Positions 42,116 to 51,515 of a stretch of 64,000 bases of DNA are shown here, in pieces. Every line of letters starts with the position of its first letter. Position 1 is the stretch's first letter. The DNA comes from JAVBTR01 sp031556065 (GTDB lineage Bacteria; Bacillota; Clostridia; Christensenellales; Aristaeellaceae). The stretch lies in the NCBI GenBank assembly GCA_031556065.1, contig JAVBTR010000066.1, positions 28,777 through 92,776 on the forward strand, read 5' to 3'. The position numbers were made by a program, and so were the translations under genes. The notes under the pieces were generated by a model. That model saw nothing but the letters and a program-made list of their open reading frames with translations, was not told the DNA's origin and did no database searches.

Positions 42116-43087
42116 TTAGGATTCAGCATCTTCAGAAAAAGGAGATTTACCCTCTTGAAGCATTTGCTCCCAAAATGTCGTCTTGGGCAGCGGCAGTTCA
42201 AGGTATTTTTTTAGCCAACGTTCTGCCAAACCTACCCATTGATTGACATCATCATTAATACTGGTTTGTGAACCTGCCGACGCTTGAGACGCCAAGCTCA
42301 AGCCATGTCTCCCTTTTTCAAAAATATGCATTTCAAAAGGAATATGCTGGCAGGTCAAGCCCTGCGCCATTGCCAATGAGTGGTTAACCATAACCAGTTC
42401 ATCCGCCGCTGTTGCCCAAAGAAAGGTAGGGGGCATATCGTTATTAATTAGATGTGCAGGGCTGCATTCCAATTTGGTCTGTTCATCTGGTTCTTCAGTG
42501 CCAAACAATGCTATATTAGACGCACGACTCAAAACACGATCACCGTCAACAAGCCCATTCGCCAAAACAGCCGTATAATCACTTAAGCCGTAACACAAGA
42601 TAGCCGCTGCCGGGCGATAAGCCGCCCCAAGGAAGCCTGTTAACAATGGTTTGTTCCAATAAACTGCATACATTGCTGCATTATGTGAACCTGCCGAGAA
42701 GCCGCACACAGCAATGCGCTGTGTGTCTATCTTCCATTCATCTGCCCTTTCGTTCAACACCTTCATCGCCAAGCCAACATCTTGAACCGGTGCAGGATGC
42801 ATGGTTTCTTTGTTTCCAACCATCTCACCACCAATATCACCCATCTGGCCACTTTTGCCAAAGTAGCAAGAATAATGTAGCACAAACACATGGTACCCCA
42901 TTCCAGCAAATGCTAACGCTACCGGCTCACCCTCCCTGTCTGAACAAGTCAAGTATCCGCCACCTGGGCAAATCAAAATAGATGGGCGCATTGCACCTGC
43001 TAGCGTGTCGCTGGAATCATCCAGAATATATGCCGTCAAGTTCACCTCGTCATGGTTAGGCCTTAAAGAAATCGTTTCAATCTTCAT
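42116..43087 (-). CDS. Alpha/beta hydrolase, acetyl-xylan-esterase-like
   Basis: 323 residues. Start ATG 43087 (MKIETISLRP), seven bases after GGAGGA. The oxyanion motif is CPGGGYLTCSD, and the nucleophile elbow CGFSAGSH has Ser131. A late FLWATAADELV gives the catalytic Asp and EKGRHGLSLA the His. This is the BD-FAE/AXE-like hydrolase family that removes acetyl groups from plant glycans. No signal peptide. A close paralogue at 55617-56585 lacks the nucleophile, so this copy is probably the active one. Confidence 0.88.
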   Translation of the reverse strand: MKIETISLRPNHDEVNLTAYILDDSSDTLAGAMRPSILICPGGGYLTCSDREGEPVALAFAGMGYHVFVLHYSCYFGKSGQMGDIGGEMVGNKETMHPAPVQDVGLAMKVLNERADEWKIDTQRIAVCGFSAGSHNAAMYAVYWNKPLLTGFLGAAYRPAAAILCYGLSDYTAVLANGLVDGDRVLSRASNIALFGTEEPDEQTKLECSPAHLINNDMPPTFLWATAADELVMVNHSLAMAQGLTCQHIPFEMHIFEKGRHGLSLASQASAGSQTSINDDVNQWVGLAERWLKKYLELPLPKTTFWEQMLQEGKSPFSEDAES

Positions 43088-43239
43088 ACATACTTCCTCC
43101 ATTACTAAAATTTTTAACGCAATACCCGCCTTTCCTCTTTTAAAAACAACTTAAAAGAATCAAAATCAAGATCAAGCGTTTTGGTTTATAAAATCAAATA
43201 CCAATGGTGACTTGTCATAAAGTTTCACCCCAAGTGTGT

Positions 43240-45855
43240 TTACATAAAGTCGGCACCCCAAATGTTACAAAACACATCAACCGGGCTCTTTCCTTTAAAT
43301 GCACTTTTACCTAAAAGTTTCTCCACAAATGCATTTACACAGTATTCGTTGTTAGAGTAGCAATTGATAAAAGTGCTAATATATGGCACATCGGCCAAGT
43401 GATAAGGATTCGCAAAGGAAACAAATATCGTCGGAATATCTTTGTGATACCACGGTGCATTAGCCGCCATCAGCGTGATCCAATCCACCCGCCGAGTTGT
43501 ATTGTTCGAGCCATTTGCAATATTGGCTGCAACCAGATTTAAATCGAACTTCTGTTTCATTTGCCCAATGCCCGCGGTGAATATCTCTCCTCGTTCAAGC
43601 GATTGATAATCGTACAAGCTCACTTCAAATCCAGCTGCTTCAAGCTTTTCCTTTAGCTTGCTCTCTATCGCCGCATTATCGCCAAAGCCACCATTTTCAC
43701 CTTCGCCCAGAATGGTGAGTCTGATATGCCGATGTGTTTTAGGTGAAATCGGTAATAACTTTTGATTATCCTTAACAAGGGTTATTGCTTGATCTGCACA
43801 TGCTTGGGCAAGCAAAGCATGCTTGTGACCGCTTATCTGTTTTAACATATCCGCTTCACTTGGTGCGCTGTGTTGCTTTAAATGCAAGCCCATCGCAGCC
43901 TTTGTTGCCAAAACACGTATTACCGCCTCATCAAGCCGTTTAGCCGTCACTTTCCCTGCTTCCAAGCCATGCACAATGGCATCAAAATCCTCTTGTGCAT
44001 CCTTCCAGAACAGAATCATGTCTACCCCCGCTTCCAATGCCATGCACAGCGCATCGCTACGCTTTAACATAGTAGTAAACCCTACCATCGGAGTAGCGTC
44101 GGTTACGATCAAGCCATTAAACCCAAGTTTATTTCTCAATACACCGTTTAACAATTCTTTGCTAACCGATGCCGGCAAAATATCTTTGTCTTTGATGTCG
44201 GGATTAATTTCACGGCAGAGTTCGGGTTGCAAAATATGCCCTGCCATAATTGACATTGCCCCATTTTCAATCATCGTACGATAGATCACACCATACGTGT
44301 CCCACCATTCGTCGGCAGTTAAGCTATTCACAGTAGCCACCAAATGTTGATCCCGTTCATCGACCCCATCGCCGGGAAAATGCTTAACGCAAGGAATCAT
44401 ATTGCCCGCACTTGCGACACCTTTTAAATAAGCTAATCCCATTTTTTCAACAACCTTCGGATTGCTTCCAAAGGTTCGCACATTGGTAATGGGATTACGC
44501 CAGTTCATGTCTATATCAACAATAGCAATGATTTTGTTTGTCATCTTGGATGCATCGTAGGAGTATCCAATAGACATATAACTCCGCTTCATGTTATCAC
44601 TGGTAAAAGCATCGTTGTCTTCAGGCGAAACACCGCCGTTCCAGATGTATTCCAGGCGTCTATCACCCCAGAAGCCAAGCTGATTATAGAAAGGGCTATT
44701 GGACGAGTCTATCCCTTCTGGAAAATCAATGATGCCTTCAGTCTCAGTCATCACATAATGCAAACCTTCAATACCGTTCATGATCAGATTGTTGATTTCA
44801 GGCCGTGAATACAACAACTCCAAAAAACGAGCAGCACCATCTGGGTGTTTGGAGGTAATAGGAATCGCCCAGTAGGTGTTTGCTCCAGGCGCAGAGTTCA
44901 TATAACCCTTAGTCAGCGGAAGTCTGACACTCTCCCAACCGAATGAACCAAGGGTCGTAACAGAGGCCTGTTCAGGCTGAAGATTCATTGCGTAGCTGTA
45001 AGAACGTCCGGAGCTTAGGATAACGCTACCCATGGTGTCTGTAGTCGCCGCATCAGGCATAATATATCCGGCTTCATGCCATTCGCGCATTAGCTTAAGA
45101 TATTCCTTATATTCCTCAAGCTCAAACAGATTAACAACTTCTGTACTGTCTGGTGACGTTAAAACGCCTGATCTGATTGTGACCCCAAGCGTGTCATATT
45201 CCATAAAAAAAGTAGAATATGAAAGGCTTGAACTGATATCTGAACCAAGAATGCCGAAGGGATATGAATCAGGATGCAGCTCCTTCGTTTTAGCCATTAG
45301 TTCTGTCATTTCCTCATATGTATACACTTCTGTAAAGAAGTCCTTCAAAACAACTCCGGTTTCATCAAATATATCCTTACGGAAAATGATACCGTTGTGA
45401 AGACCGTAAGTAGGTGTAATCGGAGCAACCCCGTAGACTTCACCGCCAAATGTCGCGCCACTCGTCATAGGGATTTGAGCCTTAAGGCTAACGACAGAAG
45501 GGGCGTATTGATCAAGTAACTTGTCTAAAGGCTCGATAGCCCCTGTTTTGACATAACTGGACAAATCTTGAAAGGCAATCATCATCAGATCCATTACCTC
45601 ACCGGATGCGATCCAAGTGGAATAAATTCCGCTAAAAGTTGCGCCGATGGAAAGAGGTTTAAACTCTACTTCAACATTGATTTCCGGAATGGTAATCTCG
45701 TTTACCGCATCTTGAACCTTATTTAAGTCTTGAGGTGTTACGCCCGTAGTTAGGAACGTAACAATGATTTTATCTGCGTTTGCTTCGGCAATAGACCCAC
45801 TGAACACCATGACCGTCATCACAAGAACGAAAAAAAATGCGACTAGTCTTTTCAT
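43240..45855 (-). CDS. Fusion of an ABC sugar-binding protein and a truncated GH3 hydrolase
   Basis: 871 residues in one unbroken frame; ATG 45855 after GGGAGGATCTTTGT. Residues 1-25 are a signal peptide without lipobox. Residues ~26-440 are a large sugar-binding protein like that at 4543-6039 (QDAVNEITIPEINVEVEFKP). From ~445 the protein becomes GH3/NagZ-like: VDIDMNWRNPITNVRTFG, the His/Asp dyad in KHFPGDGVDERDQH, and the nucleophile Asp586 in GLIVTDATP, then the second GH3 domain to the end. The binding protein lacks its last ~60 residues, and the GH3 lacks its first ~100, including strands of the barrel. Two incomplete partners joined in frame, with no permease genes near, suggests a deletion scar rather than a designed fusion. 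Catalytic activity is doubtful. Confidence 0.85.
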   Translation of the reverse strand: MKRLVAFFFVLVMTVMVFSGSIAEANADKIIVTFLTTGVTPQDLNKVQDAVNEITIPEINVEVEFKPLSIGATFSGIYSTWIASGEVMDLMMIAFQDLSSYVKTGAIEPLDKLLDQYAPSVVSLKAQIPMTSGATFGGEVYGVAPITPTYGLHNGIIFRKDIFDETGVVLKDFFTEVYTYEEMTELMAKTKELHPDSYPFGILGSDISSSLSYSTFFMEYDTLGVTIRSGVLTSPDSTEVVNLFELEEYKEYLKLMREWHEAGYIMPDAATTDTMGSVILSSGRSYSYAMNLQPEQASVTTLGSFGWESVRLPLTKGYMNSAPGANTYWAIPITSKHPDGAARFLELLYSRPEINNLIMNGIEGLHYVMTETEGIIDFPEGIDSSNSPFYNQLGFWGDRRLEYIWNGGVSPEDNDAFTSDNMKRSYMSIGYSYDASKMTNKIIAIVDIDMNWRNPITNVRTFGSNPKVVEKMGLAYLKGVASAGNMIPCVKHFPGDGVDERDQHLVATVNSLTADEWWDTYGVIYRTMIENGAMSIMAGHILQPELCREINPDIKDKDILPASVSKELLNGVLRNKLGFNGLIVTDATPMVGFTTMLKRSDALCMALEAGVDMILFWKDAQEDFDAIVHGLEAGKVTAKRLDEAVIRVLATKAAMGLHLKQHSAPSEADMLKQISGHKHALLAQACADQAITLVKDNQKLLPISPKTHRHIRLTILGEGENGGFGDNAAIESKLKEKLEAAGFEVSLYDYQSLERGEIFTAGIGQMKQKFDLNLVAANIANGSNNTTRRVDWITLMAANAPWYHKDIPTIFVSFANPYHLADVPYISTFINCYSNNEYCVNAFVEKLLGKSAFKGKSPVDVFCNIWGADFM

Positions 45856-46027
45856 ACAAAGATCCTCCCTTTTAATTTCTGCGTTTAGTAGTGGAAACCA
45901 ATCTGTTTCTTTCAATCTACCCTCCTTCTATTTTTGTGTCTTTTTAATATGCTTAACAAAATTATCACACAAAAAAAGCAAATCACACAGGATAAAATCG
46001 ACAGATAATCGGACAAATCAGACATAG

Positions 46028-46786
46028 CTATTTAGACAAACATTCCTTTGGGAGTTGTCCATACGTTTTTTTGAACACACGAATAAAGTAAGAATAATCC
46101 AAATATCCCACTGCTAAAGATATAGCGCTTAGTGACATATCTCCTTGCTTTATCAATTCCTTTGCCAAATTCATACGTTTTTGTGTAATATATTCATTCA
46201 TAGTGACACCATATTGTTTTTTAAAAAGCCTTGTAAGATGCTTGGTACTAATAAACGCCAGTTTGGCCAGCTCCTCAACGGTTATTTGCTCAGATATATG
46301 TTCCCTAACATAATCTTCGACAGTTTCAACAATACCATCACTTTTTTCGAATCGCTCTTTTACGTTATCAACAAACAACTTTCCATAGTTACGATAGGAC
46401 GATTCCTGTTGTTTGTTTTGTATTACCAGAGCGGCCTTTGCTAAAACTACTTCAAGAGCATCCTTTGTTGCTGGCTTCAACAAATAATCCAAGCATTGCA
46501 ACCTAACTGCTTCCCTGACAAGGCCGAACTCCTCATGGCAAGTTACAAATATGCATTCAGTGTCAGGTGAATTTTCCTTAACCCATGCTACCAGATTTAC
46601 GCCTGATCCATTTGGCATTTCAATATCGGAAAGTAATACATTTACCTGATGTAACAGAAGAATATTGATTGCTTGGGAGTAACTGTTGGCGGTCAAAATA
46701 TGCTCGTAAGATAGCATATCCCAATCAACTCTATCCAATATTGCCTGGACAGCGTAAATCTCATCGTCAACTATTAAAAGGGTCAT
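46028..46786 (-). CDS. Response regulator with AraC-type DNA-binding domain, short form
   Basis: 252 residues; ATG 46786 (MTLLIVDDEIYAVQAIL) after AGGAGGCGAAGCGT. The start overlaps the end of the kinase gene by 20 bases. Receiver domain ~1-120: DDE, phospho-acceptor Asp in VLLSDIEMPNGSG, Lys in YLLKPATK. A very short linker (~30 residues against ~280 in the regulator at 7930) leads to an AraC helix-turn-helix (EELAKLAFISTKHLTRLFKK; ISLAVGYLDYSYFIRVFKKT). It probably controls the sugar genes around it, including the binding-protein/GH3 fusion next door. Confidence 0.93.
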   Translation of the reverse strand: MTLLIVDDEIYAVQAILDRVDWDMLSYEHILTANSYSQAINILLLHQVNVLLSDIEMPNGSGVNLVAWVKENSPDTECIFVTCHEEFGLVREAVRLQCLDYLLKPATKDALEVVLAKAALVIQNKQQESSYRNYGKLFVDNVKERFEKSDGIVETVEDYVREHISEQITVEELAKLAFISTKHLTRLFKKQYGVTMNEYITQKRMNLAKELIKQGDMSLSAISLAVGYLDYSYFIRVFKKTYGQLPKECLSK

Positions 46787-48443
46787 ACGCTTCGCCTCCT
46801 GGAATAGCAATTGTAACCTGCGTTCCAATTTCCGGGGTGCTATTTATTTCAAAATCCACCTCATCTTTATAAAACAGTCTTAGGCGTCTACGACAGTTCC
46901 AAATCCCAATATGCAGTCCGTTTTCACTCTTAATCTGTCTTTCATCATATATCTGAGTAAGTATACCCGGCTCAATACCCACCCCGTTATCGCCAATTTT
47001 TATCACAAGTTTATCATCACATTTAACAGCGGAAACGACAACCTCCATACACTGTCCAATCACCATGCCATGTTTGACAGCATTTTCAACAAAGTTTTGT
47101 ATTAAAAAAGGGGGAATAAGGATGTCCTCACACCCTGCTTCTATAAAAAAACTCCCGTTTAACATCTCAGGATAACGAATCTTCTGCATTTCAAAAAAAT
47201 CGCTTGCGAACTTCATCTCCCTACACAGAGGAACCGCATCCGTATTTTCCCTTAACGCATACCTGAAATACCCCATAAGCAAACTCGTATATTGCTGTAT
47301 CCATACATTGTCTTTTGTTTCAGCTAAGTTGTAGATCATGTTAAGCGAGTTTAAAAGCATGTGAGGATTTACTTGCAACTTTAGGTTGAGCGCTTCCATG
47401 CGCAGACTCTCCATTTCGCGTTCATATGATTCGATTCGTAAACTCCCAATTTCGCAAACCATATCATTAAAAACACCAAACAAAAAATGAAACTCCTTAG
47501 TAGTCGCTTCTTCAGCAATACGAACATTAATATTGTTACTGCGAATTTCCCCTAACCCTTTTTCCAATGCACCAAGCGGTTTCAAAATATGTTTTTGAAT
47601 ATTGCGCCATGTAAAAGGTATGGAAAATAACGCAACGAGTGCCAGTGTGAATAGCAACATCTGATAAAACGGCATCTTACCAAGGAAGTGAGTGCTTGGT
47701 ATTTCACGGCGCAGGACAAATTCTCCATTTCCAAATCCATGCTCCATTGTTGTGTACCTAATATTAGCCGAAACTTCTTCCGATCCATATCGGGCTATCA
47801 ATGCTCCTCCATTGCTATAGATGGACATGATTTCACCATCATGCTTTGCTTGTGCCATTACATTCAATAATGTTTCGGCTTGAATGATGAATCCATATGC
47901 GTAGTTTCGAAAATCAGCAGAATAAGTAAAGTAGGCTTTCCCGTCTATGTGATACACGTTAAACTGCCTAAATCCGCGCACTGGCGTTGAGTAGTTGGCG
48001 AGGCTTTTACTAAGAGCCAATCTTTCTTCTTCCGACACTCTTGTGTTATCATGCGTCAAAAGCAATCTATCGTTCCATTTAGTCCGCAAATAGGCGGCGC
48101 TGAAAAACTCCGTTCCTTGCCAACTATCCCTCAGTCCCAGCCAAACCGAATGAACTGTAATATTATCTACTTCTCCGGACTCAAGCTCCAGGAATTCGGA
48201 AGGGAGGCGTCTATAAAGAGTATTCATTAGATTCGATAGGATAGATACGTCTAAATCTATACGGGTGCTGAGTGAACTCAGCTCGCGATCAATAGATGCA
48301 TTAATTTCTTGAGCAGAGGTGTTCATCATACTTAAGCTAATAACAACCACCAAAACACTTAGCAAAATAATAGTCAGGAAAATAACCTGTATCAATTTTG
48401 TGTGAAGCGATCTCAATCGGCGAACCGCCTTAACTTCACGCAC
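46767..48443 (-). CDS. Sensor histidine kinase, YesM family
   Basis: 558 residues. Membrane helices at ~18-40 (IQVIFLTIILLSVLVVVISL) and ~262-282 (QMLLFTLALVALFSIPFTW) flank an extracellular sensor domain. A HAMP-like linker (LKPLGALEKGLGEIRSNNIN) leads to the His_kinase domain with the acceptor His in QVNPHMLLNSLNMIYNLAET and an ATP-binding domain with N-box FVENAVKHG and GDNGVGI. It forms a pair with the overlapping regulator gene. The start is the first ATG of the frame; its ribosome site is weak. Confidence 0.93.
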   Translation of the reverse strand: MREVKAVRRLRSLHTKLIQVIFLTIILLSVLVVVISLSMMNTSAQEINASIDRELSSLSTRIDLDVSILSNLMNTLYRRLPSEFLELESGEVDNITVHSVWLGLRDSWQGTEFFSAAYLRTKWNDRLLLTHDNTRVSEEERLALSKSLANYSTPVRGFRQFNVYHIDGKAYFTYSADFRNYAYGFIIQAETLLNVMAQAKHDGEIMSIYSNGGALIARYGSEEVSANIRYTTMEHGFGNGEFVLRREIPSTHFLGKMPFYQMLLFTLALVALFSIPFTWRNIQKHILKPLGALEKGLGEIRSNNINVRIAEEATTKEFHFLFGVFNDMVCEIGSLRIESYEREMESLRMEALNLKLQVNPHMLLNSLNMIYNLAETKDNVWIQQYTSLLMGYFRYALRENTDAVPLCREMKFASDFFEMQKIRYPEMLNGSFFIEAGCEDILIPPFLIQNFVENAVKHGMVIGQCMEVVVSAVKCDDKLVIKIGDNGVGIEPGILTQIYDERQIKSENGLHIGIWNCRRRLRLFYKDEVDFEINSTPEIGTQVTIAIPGGEAYDPFNS

Positions 48444-48475
48444 GATTCAACACCCCTGTTCAAATCCCAATAGGA

Positions 48476-48520
48476 AAAAGCGCAAGCAATCTCACATCTT
48501 TTTTACGTGATTGCTTGCGC
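48476..48520 (-). terminator. Terminator of the secreted esterase gene
   Basis: GCGCAAGCAATC (48480-48491) and GATTGCTTGCGC (48509-48520) form a perfect twelve-pair stem. On the minus strand five T follow. It is 16 bases after the esterase stop and separates it from the two-component system. Confidence 0.92.
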
Positions 48521-48536
48521 ATGGGTCTATCTTCCT

Positions 48537-50027
48537 TTACTTAACTGCTTCCCAAGCATCTTCGTTAATAGCTGCAAAGATATCGGTAATCAGACCAGCA
48601 GTCATACCGCTGTAGTCATAGGTAACCGTTATGATACCATCCGCATCGACAGTTCCTTTAAGAATCTGATCTTCACCAAAGAAATTGAACTTGCTGAAGA
48701 ACTCCGTCCCATCATCATTTTTTGCAATGACAACACCTTCGATCGGCCCGAAAGGTCCTGCAATAGTTACACTCTGCGTCATGGTAATATTTTCTGGCAG
48801 ATCTAAAGATACTTCAGTAGCAACAAACGAAGGTTCGGTGCTCTTTGTCTGGTTGATAAGCCAGCCGCGGATCTGCGTTTCCTGACCAACGACCCAGCCG
48901 CCCTGATGATATAAACCATGGGAGAAACCATCTTTTCCGGTTATCGGATCTACTCTGTATTCCGAATTAGCAGCAGGTGTTACATGCCCTTCGCCAATAA
49001 ACAGTGATTCAAACTCTTCAGTAGAATGCATGATATAATTGATGTTCTTAAGTGGCACCATACCAAGATCAACTAAACGGTTGTACAGTGCCGCGATTCC
49101 ATCAGGAGCGAACAAGCCATCACCGACTGCGTTAACAAACAGCAAAGATGTGCCTGACTCTGCAAAAATCTTCGCTTCCTCATCCGTGTAGGAACCTGTA
49201 CCATTTTGTAAAACCATTGATGTCAAATAGCCGGGAAATTGCTTTGCAAAGCTCATTGTGAACATAGCGCCGGCAGAACCGCCCTGCATGAAAATACGAT
49301 CCGGGTCAACCTTGCCATCCTCAATCAAGCCATCAATGATGCCTTTAATCATCGTAGCCAATTCTTCACTGGTGCCTTGCTGACGCAATGGAGCTACGAC
49401 AATACACTTAAGATAATCCTGCCAGAAGGGAGTCGCATAATGCGCTACATTCATCGCTTCGTTCAGGTAGGTATCAACGTCCGCACCTTGTCCGCTGCCA
49501 TGATTGAAGACATATACAGGCAACGGTTTACCTTCCGGATTTTCCGGCTCATAAATTACATAGGGCAAGGTAATATCGCCGCTGGTAACTGACTTTTTCT
49601 CAAACACATCAACTTCGGGACAAACCACATTGTCAATCTGCTCAAGTGCAACGGAGAAATTTTCGTTAGTACAACGTAACAAACCACCAGCTTGGATGGA
49701 TTCCGCAAGCAGGAATGGGCTTACTTCGATAATAATACTATCGCGCGTATAGCTAACCCTGTCTGCCTTCAAGAACTTCGGTTCGCCGCCAATTCCGGCT
49801 GTAATAACATTGTACAAGGTAAAGTCTGCTTTCGTAAGATCCAGAATACTGTTGGTGTCATCAACCGTAATGATAATCTCGTCTACGGCTATACCAAACG
49901 AAGACATGTGTGCGTTAATACTTAACGCTTTGATTTCCATAGCTTCAGCTGAGGAAGCTAGCGCAGCGCCTGGTAACAAACCAAATGTTAGTAACGCCGC
50001 AAGTAACAGTGCCAGTGATTTTCTCAT
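48537..50027 (-). CDS. Secreted esterase of the feruloyl-esterase/PHB-depolymerase type
   Basis: 496 residues with a clear signal peptide (KSLALLLAALLTFGLLPGAA, cleavage near ALASSAEA). Residues ~25-150 form a beta-rich N-terminal domain often found on bacterial CE1-like esterases. The hydrolase core has YVFNHGSGQGADVDTYL, the nucleophile Ser in FMQGGSAGAMFTM, and a late GEGHVTPAA segment. The C-terminal ~90 residues (PENITMTQSVTIAGPFGPIE) form another beta domain that I do not recognise. It probably strips ester groups from plant cell wall polymers outside the cell. The only clearly exported hydrolase in the second locus apart from the fusion protein. Confidence 0.85.
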   Translation of the reverse strand: MRKSLALLLAALLTFGLLPGAALASSAEAMEIKALSINAHMSSFGIAVDEIIITVDDTNSILDLTKADFTLYNVITAGIGGEPKFLKADRVSYTRDSIIIEVSPFLLAESIQAGGLLRCTNENFSVALEQIDNVVCPEVDVFEKKSVTSGDITLPYVIYEPENPEGKPLPVYVFNHGSGQGADVDTYLNEAMNVAHYATPFWQDYLKCIVVAPLRQQGTSEELATMIKGIIDGLIEDGKVDPDRIFMQGGSAGAMFTMSFAKQFPGYLTSMVLQNGTGSYTDEEAKIFAESGTSLLFVNAVGDGLFAPDGIAALYNRLVDLGMVPLKNINYIMHSTEEFESLFIGEGHVTPAANSEYRVDPITGKDGFSHGLYHQGGWVVGQETQIRGWLINQTKSTEPSFVATEVSLDLPENITMTQSVTIAGPFGPIEGVVIAKNDDGTEFFSKFNFFGEDQILKGTVDADGIITVTYDYSGMTAGLITDIFAAINEDAWEAVK

Positions 50028-50295
50028 GAACGACCCTTCTTTCTTGTTGATTTGATTGTTTCTGATTAATAGTATATCTTAGGAGCCAAGTCTATCCTAG
50101 GAAAAATGCGACAATTTAGTCGGACAAATTAGACACGTTTTACAAATAAGTGACCTTTCATACCTTTCTAAATCCATCTTAGAATATAAACAAATTGATA
50201 CTTCATCCAATCAAGCAAGAACGATTGGATTATTTAACGAGATATCTCCACCGCAATAACTAACAAACCAAATGCCATGTTGTTGCTCTGCTTAC
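50028..50295. other. Intergenic stretch
   Basis: 268 bases between the secreted esterase and the glycosyltransferase, AT-rich. It should contain the promoter of the esterase gene, but no convincing -35/-10 pair or hairpin was found. Confidence 0.4.
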
Positions 50296-51489
50296 TTATT
50301 TTGTTTCACTTGCAGATACGAAACCCATAACGGCATCTGCCGCTTTTGCATAACCACCGGATTCTTCCATATCCTTTTTAAATTCTTGTAATGTTCTTTT
50401 GTATTGTGGGTTTTCCAGCATTTGTATAATCAGTTTTCTTAAACCTTCAACTGTCACATTTTCATTTCCAATGATTGCTTTGCCCAAGCCGTTTTTTTCA
50501 ATGTGAACGGCAGTCAAAATTTGTTCATCCATTTGAGGAATCCCGAGCATTGGAACGCCAAAGTAAATCGCTTCCATCACACTGCCGGTTCCTGCATGTG
50601 TGATGAACAAATCTGTATGCTGTAATACCTCCAGCTGTGGCAAGAACGAAGCAACAGTCATGTTTTCAGGCAATTCTCCTAAGTCCTCCGGCTTTATATT
50701 GCTGCCGATTGATGTAAGCAAATTAATCGGCAACCCCTTTACCGCCTGTCCCAACATGACATAAAACTCTGTCCAGCTGTTAAAAAGCGTACCCAACGAA
50801 GCATATACCAGGGGCAGACCATTTTCAGGCGGTTGCCACGTACCGCTTGCCCCACGGGGCGCAATCTGCGCGCCAACAAACACATAACGGTCGTCGTATG
50901 TTTCTCCCATTGGATGGAACTTTTTCTGTATAGCAACAATGTTTAAATCGCCCAAGCTTTCAAAAATATGGAGCAAGTCCAAATGCTCAACGCCATATTC
51001 TTCGGTTAGCCTGGTTGCCAGCTTGTCAGCTTCCATGCGGGCTGGATCGTTATCAGGCACTGGTGGGAAGTTCCTTACAGGCGAAAACGCAGCACTTGGA
51101 GCGTAGCTGGTATAGATCTGAATTAAAGGAAGGCCAAGCTTTTTCGCCGCCAACCTCCCTGCCAAAGCCATTTGATCGGTTACGATTGCATCCGGCCTAT
51201 CCTTTTCAAGTACAGGCAGAATTTGTTTAATCGCATGGTCAGCTTCCGATAAAAAACGCAAGGGTAATTCAGCAATCATATTGCTGGCAATGTCCTTATC
51301 CGCCTTGCCTTGGTTTGTCAAAACAGTGTCCACAGGAATAAAATCTGCACCAGTAAAGCAAACCATCTCTCGAAAATTTTCACTGGTGAAATATGTGACC
51401 CTAACATTACGACGAACAAGTTCTGTAACCATTGCCAAAGTTGCCAGAACATGCCCGGGAGCCCCTACAGTAATAAGTGCAATATGCAT
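50296..51489 (-). CDS. MGT-type (GT1) UDP-glycosyltransferase
   Basis: 397 residues; ATG 51489 (MHIALITVGAPGHVLATLA) after AAGGATTGAGAGT; the 16 codons upstream in frame are not part of the fold. The N-terminal GT-B domain has the usual GHVLA start. The C-terminal donor domain has YASLGTLFNSW, then FITHAGTGSVMEAIYFGVPM and the ending of a GT1 signature (GIPQMDEQ). MGT-family enzymes transfer glucose to small hydrophobic acceptors such as macrolides or flavonoids. In a locus of rhamnosidases and esterases this may re-glucosylate, and so detoxify, plant aglycones. That role is inferred. Confidence 0.88.
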   Translation of the reverse strand: MHIALITVGAPGHVLATLAMVTELVRRNVRVTYFTSENFREMVCFTGADFIPVDTVLTNQGKADKDIASNMIAELPLRFLSEADHAIKQILPVLEKDRPDAIVTDQMALAGRLAAKKLGLPLIQIYTSYAPSAAFSPVRNFPPVPDNDPARMEADKLATRLTEEYGVEHLDLLHIFESLGDLNIVAIQKKFHPMGETYDDRYVFVGAQIAPRGASGTWQPPENGLPLVYASLGTLFNSWTEFYVMLGQAVKGLPINLLTSIGSNIKPEDLGELPENMTVASFLPQLEVLQHTDLFITHAGTGSVMEAIYFGVPMLGIPQMDEQILTAVHIEKNGLGKAIIGNENVTVEGLRKLIIQMLENPQYKRTLQEFKKDMEESGGYAKAADAVMGFVSASETK

Positions 51490-51515
51490 ACTCTCAATCC
51501 TTTCTTCCATTAAAA

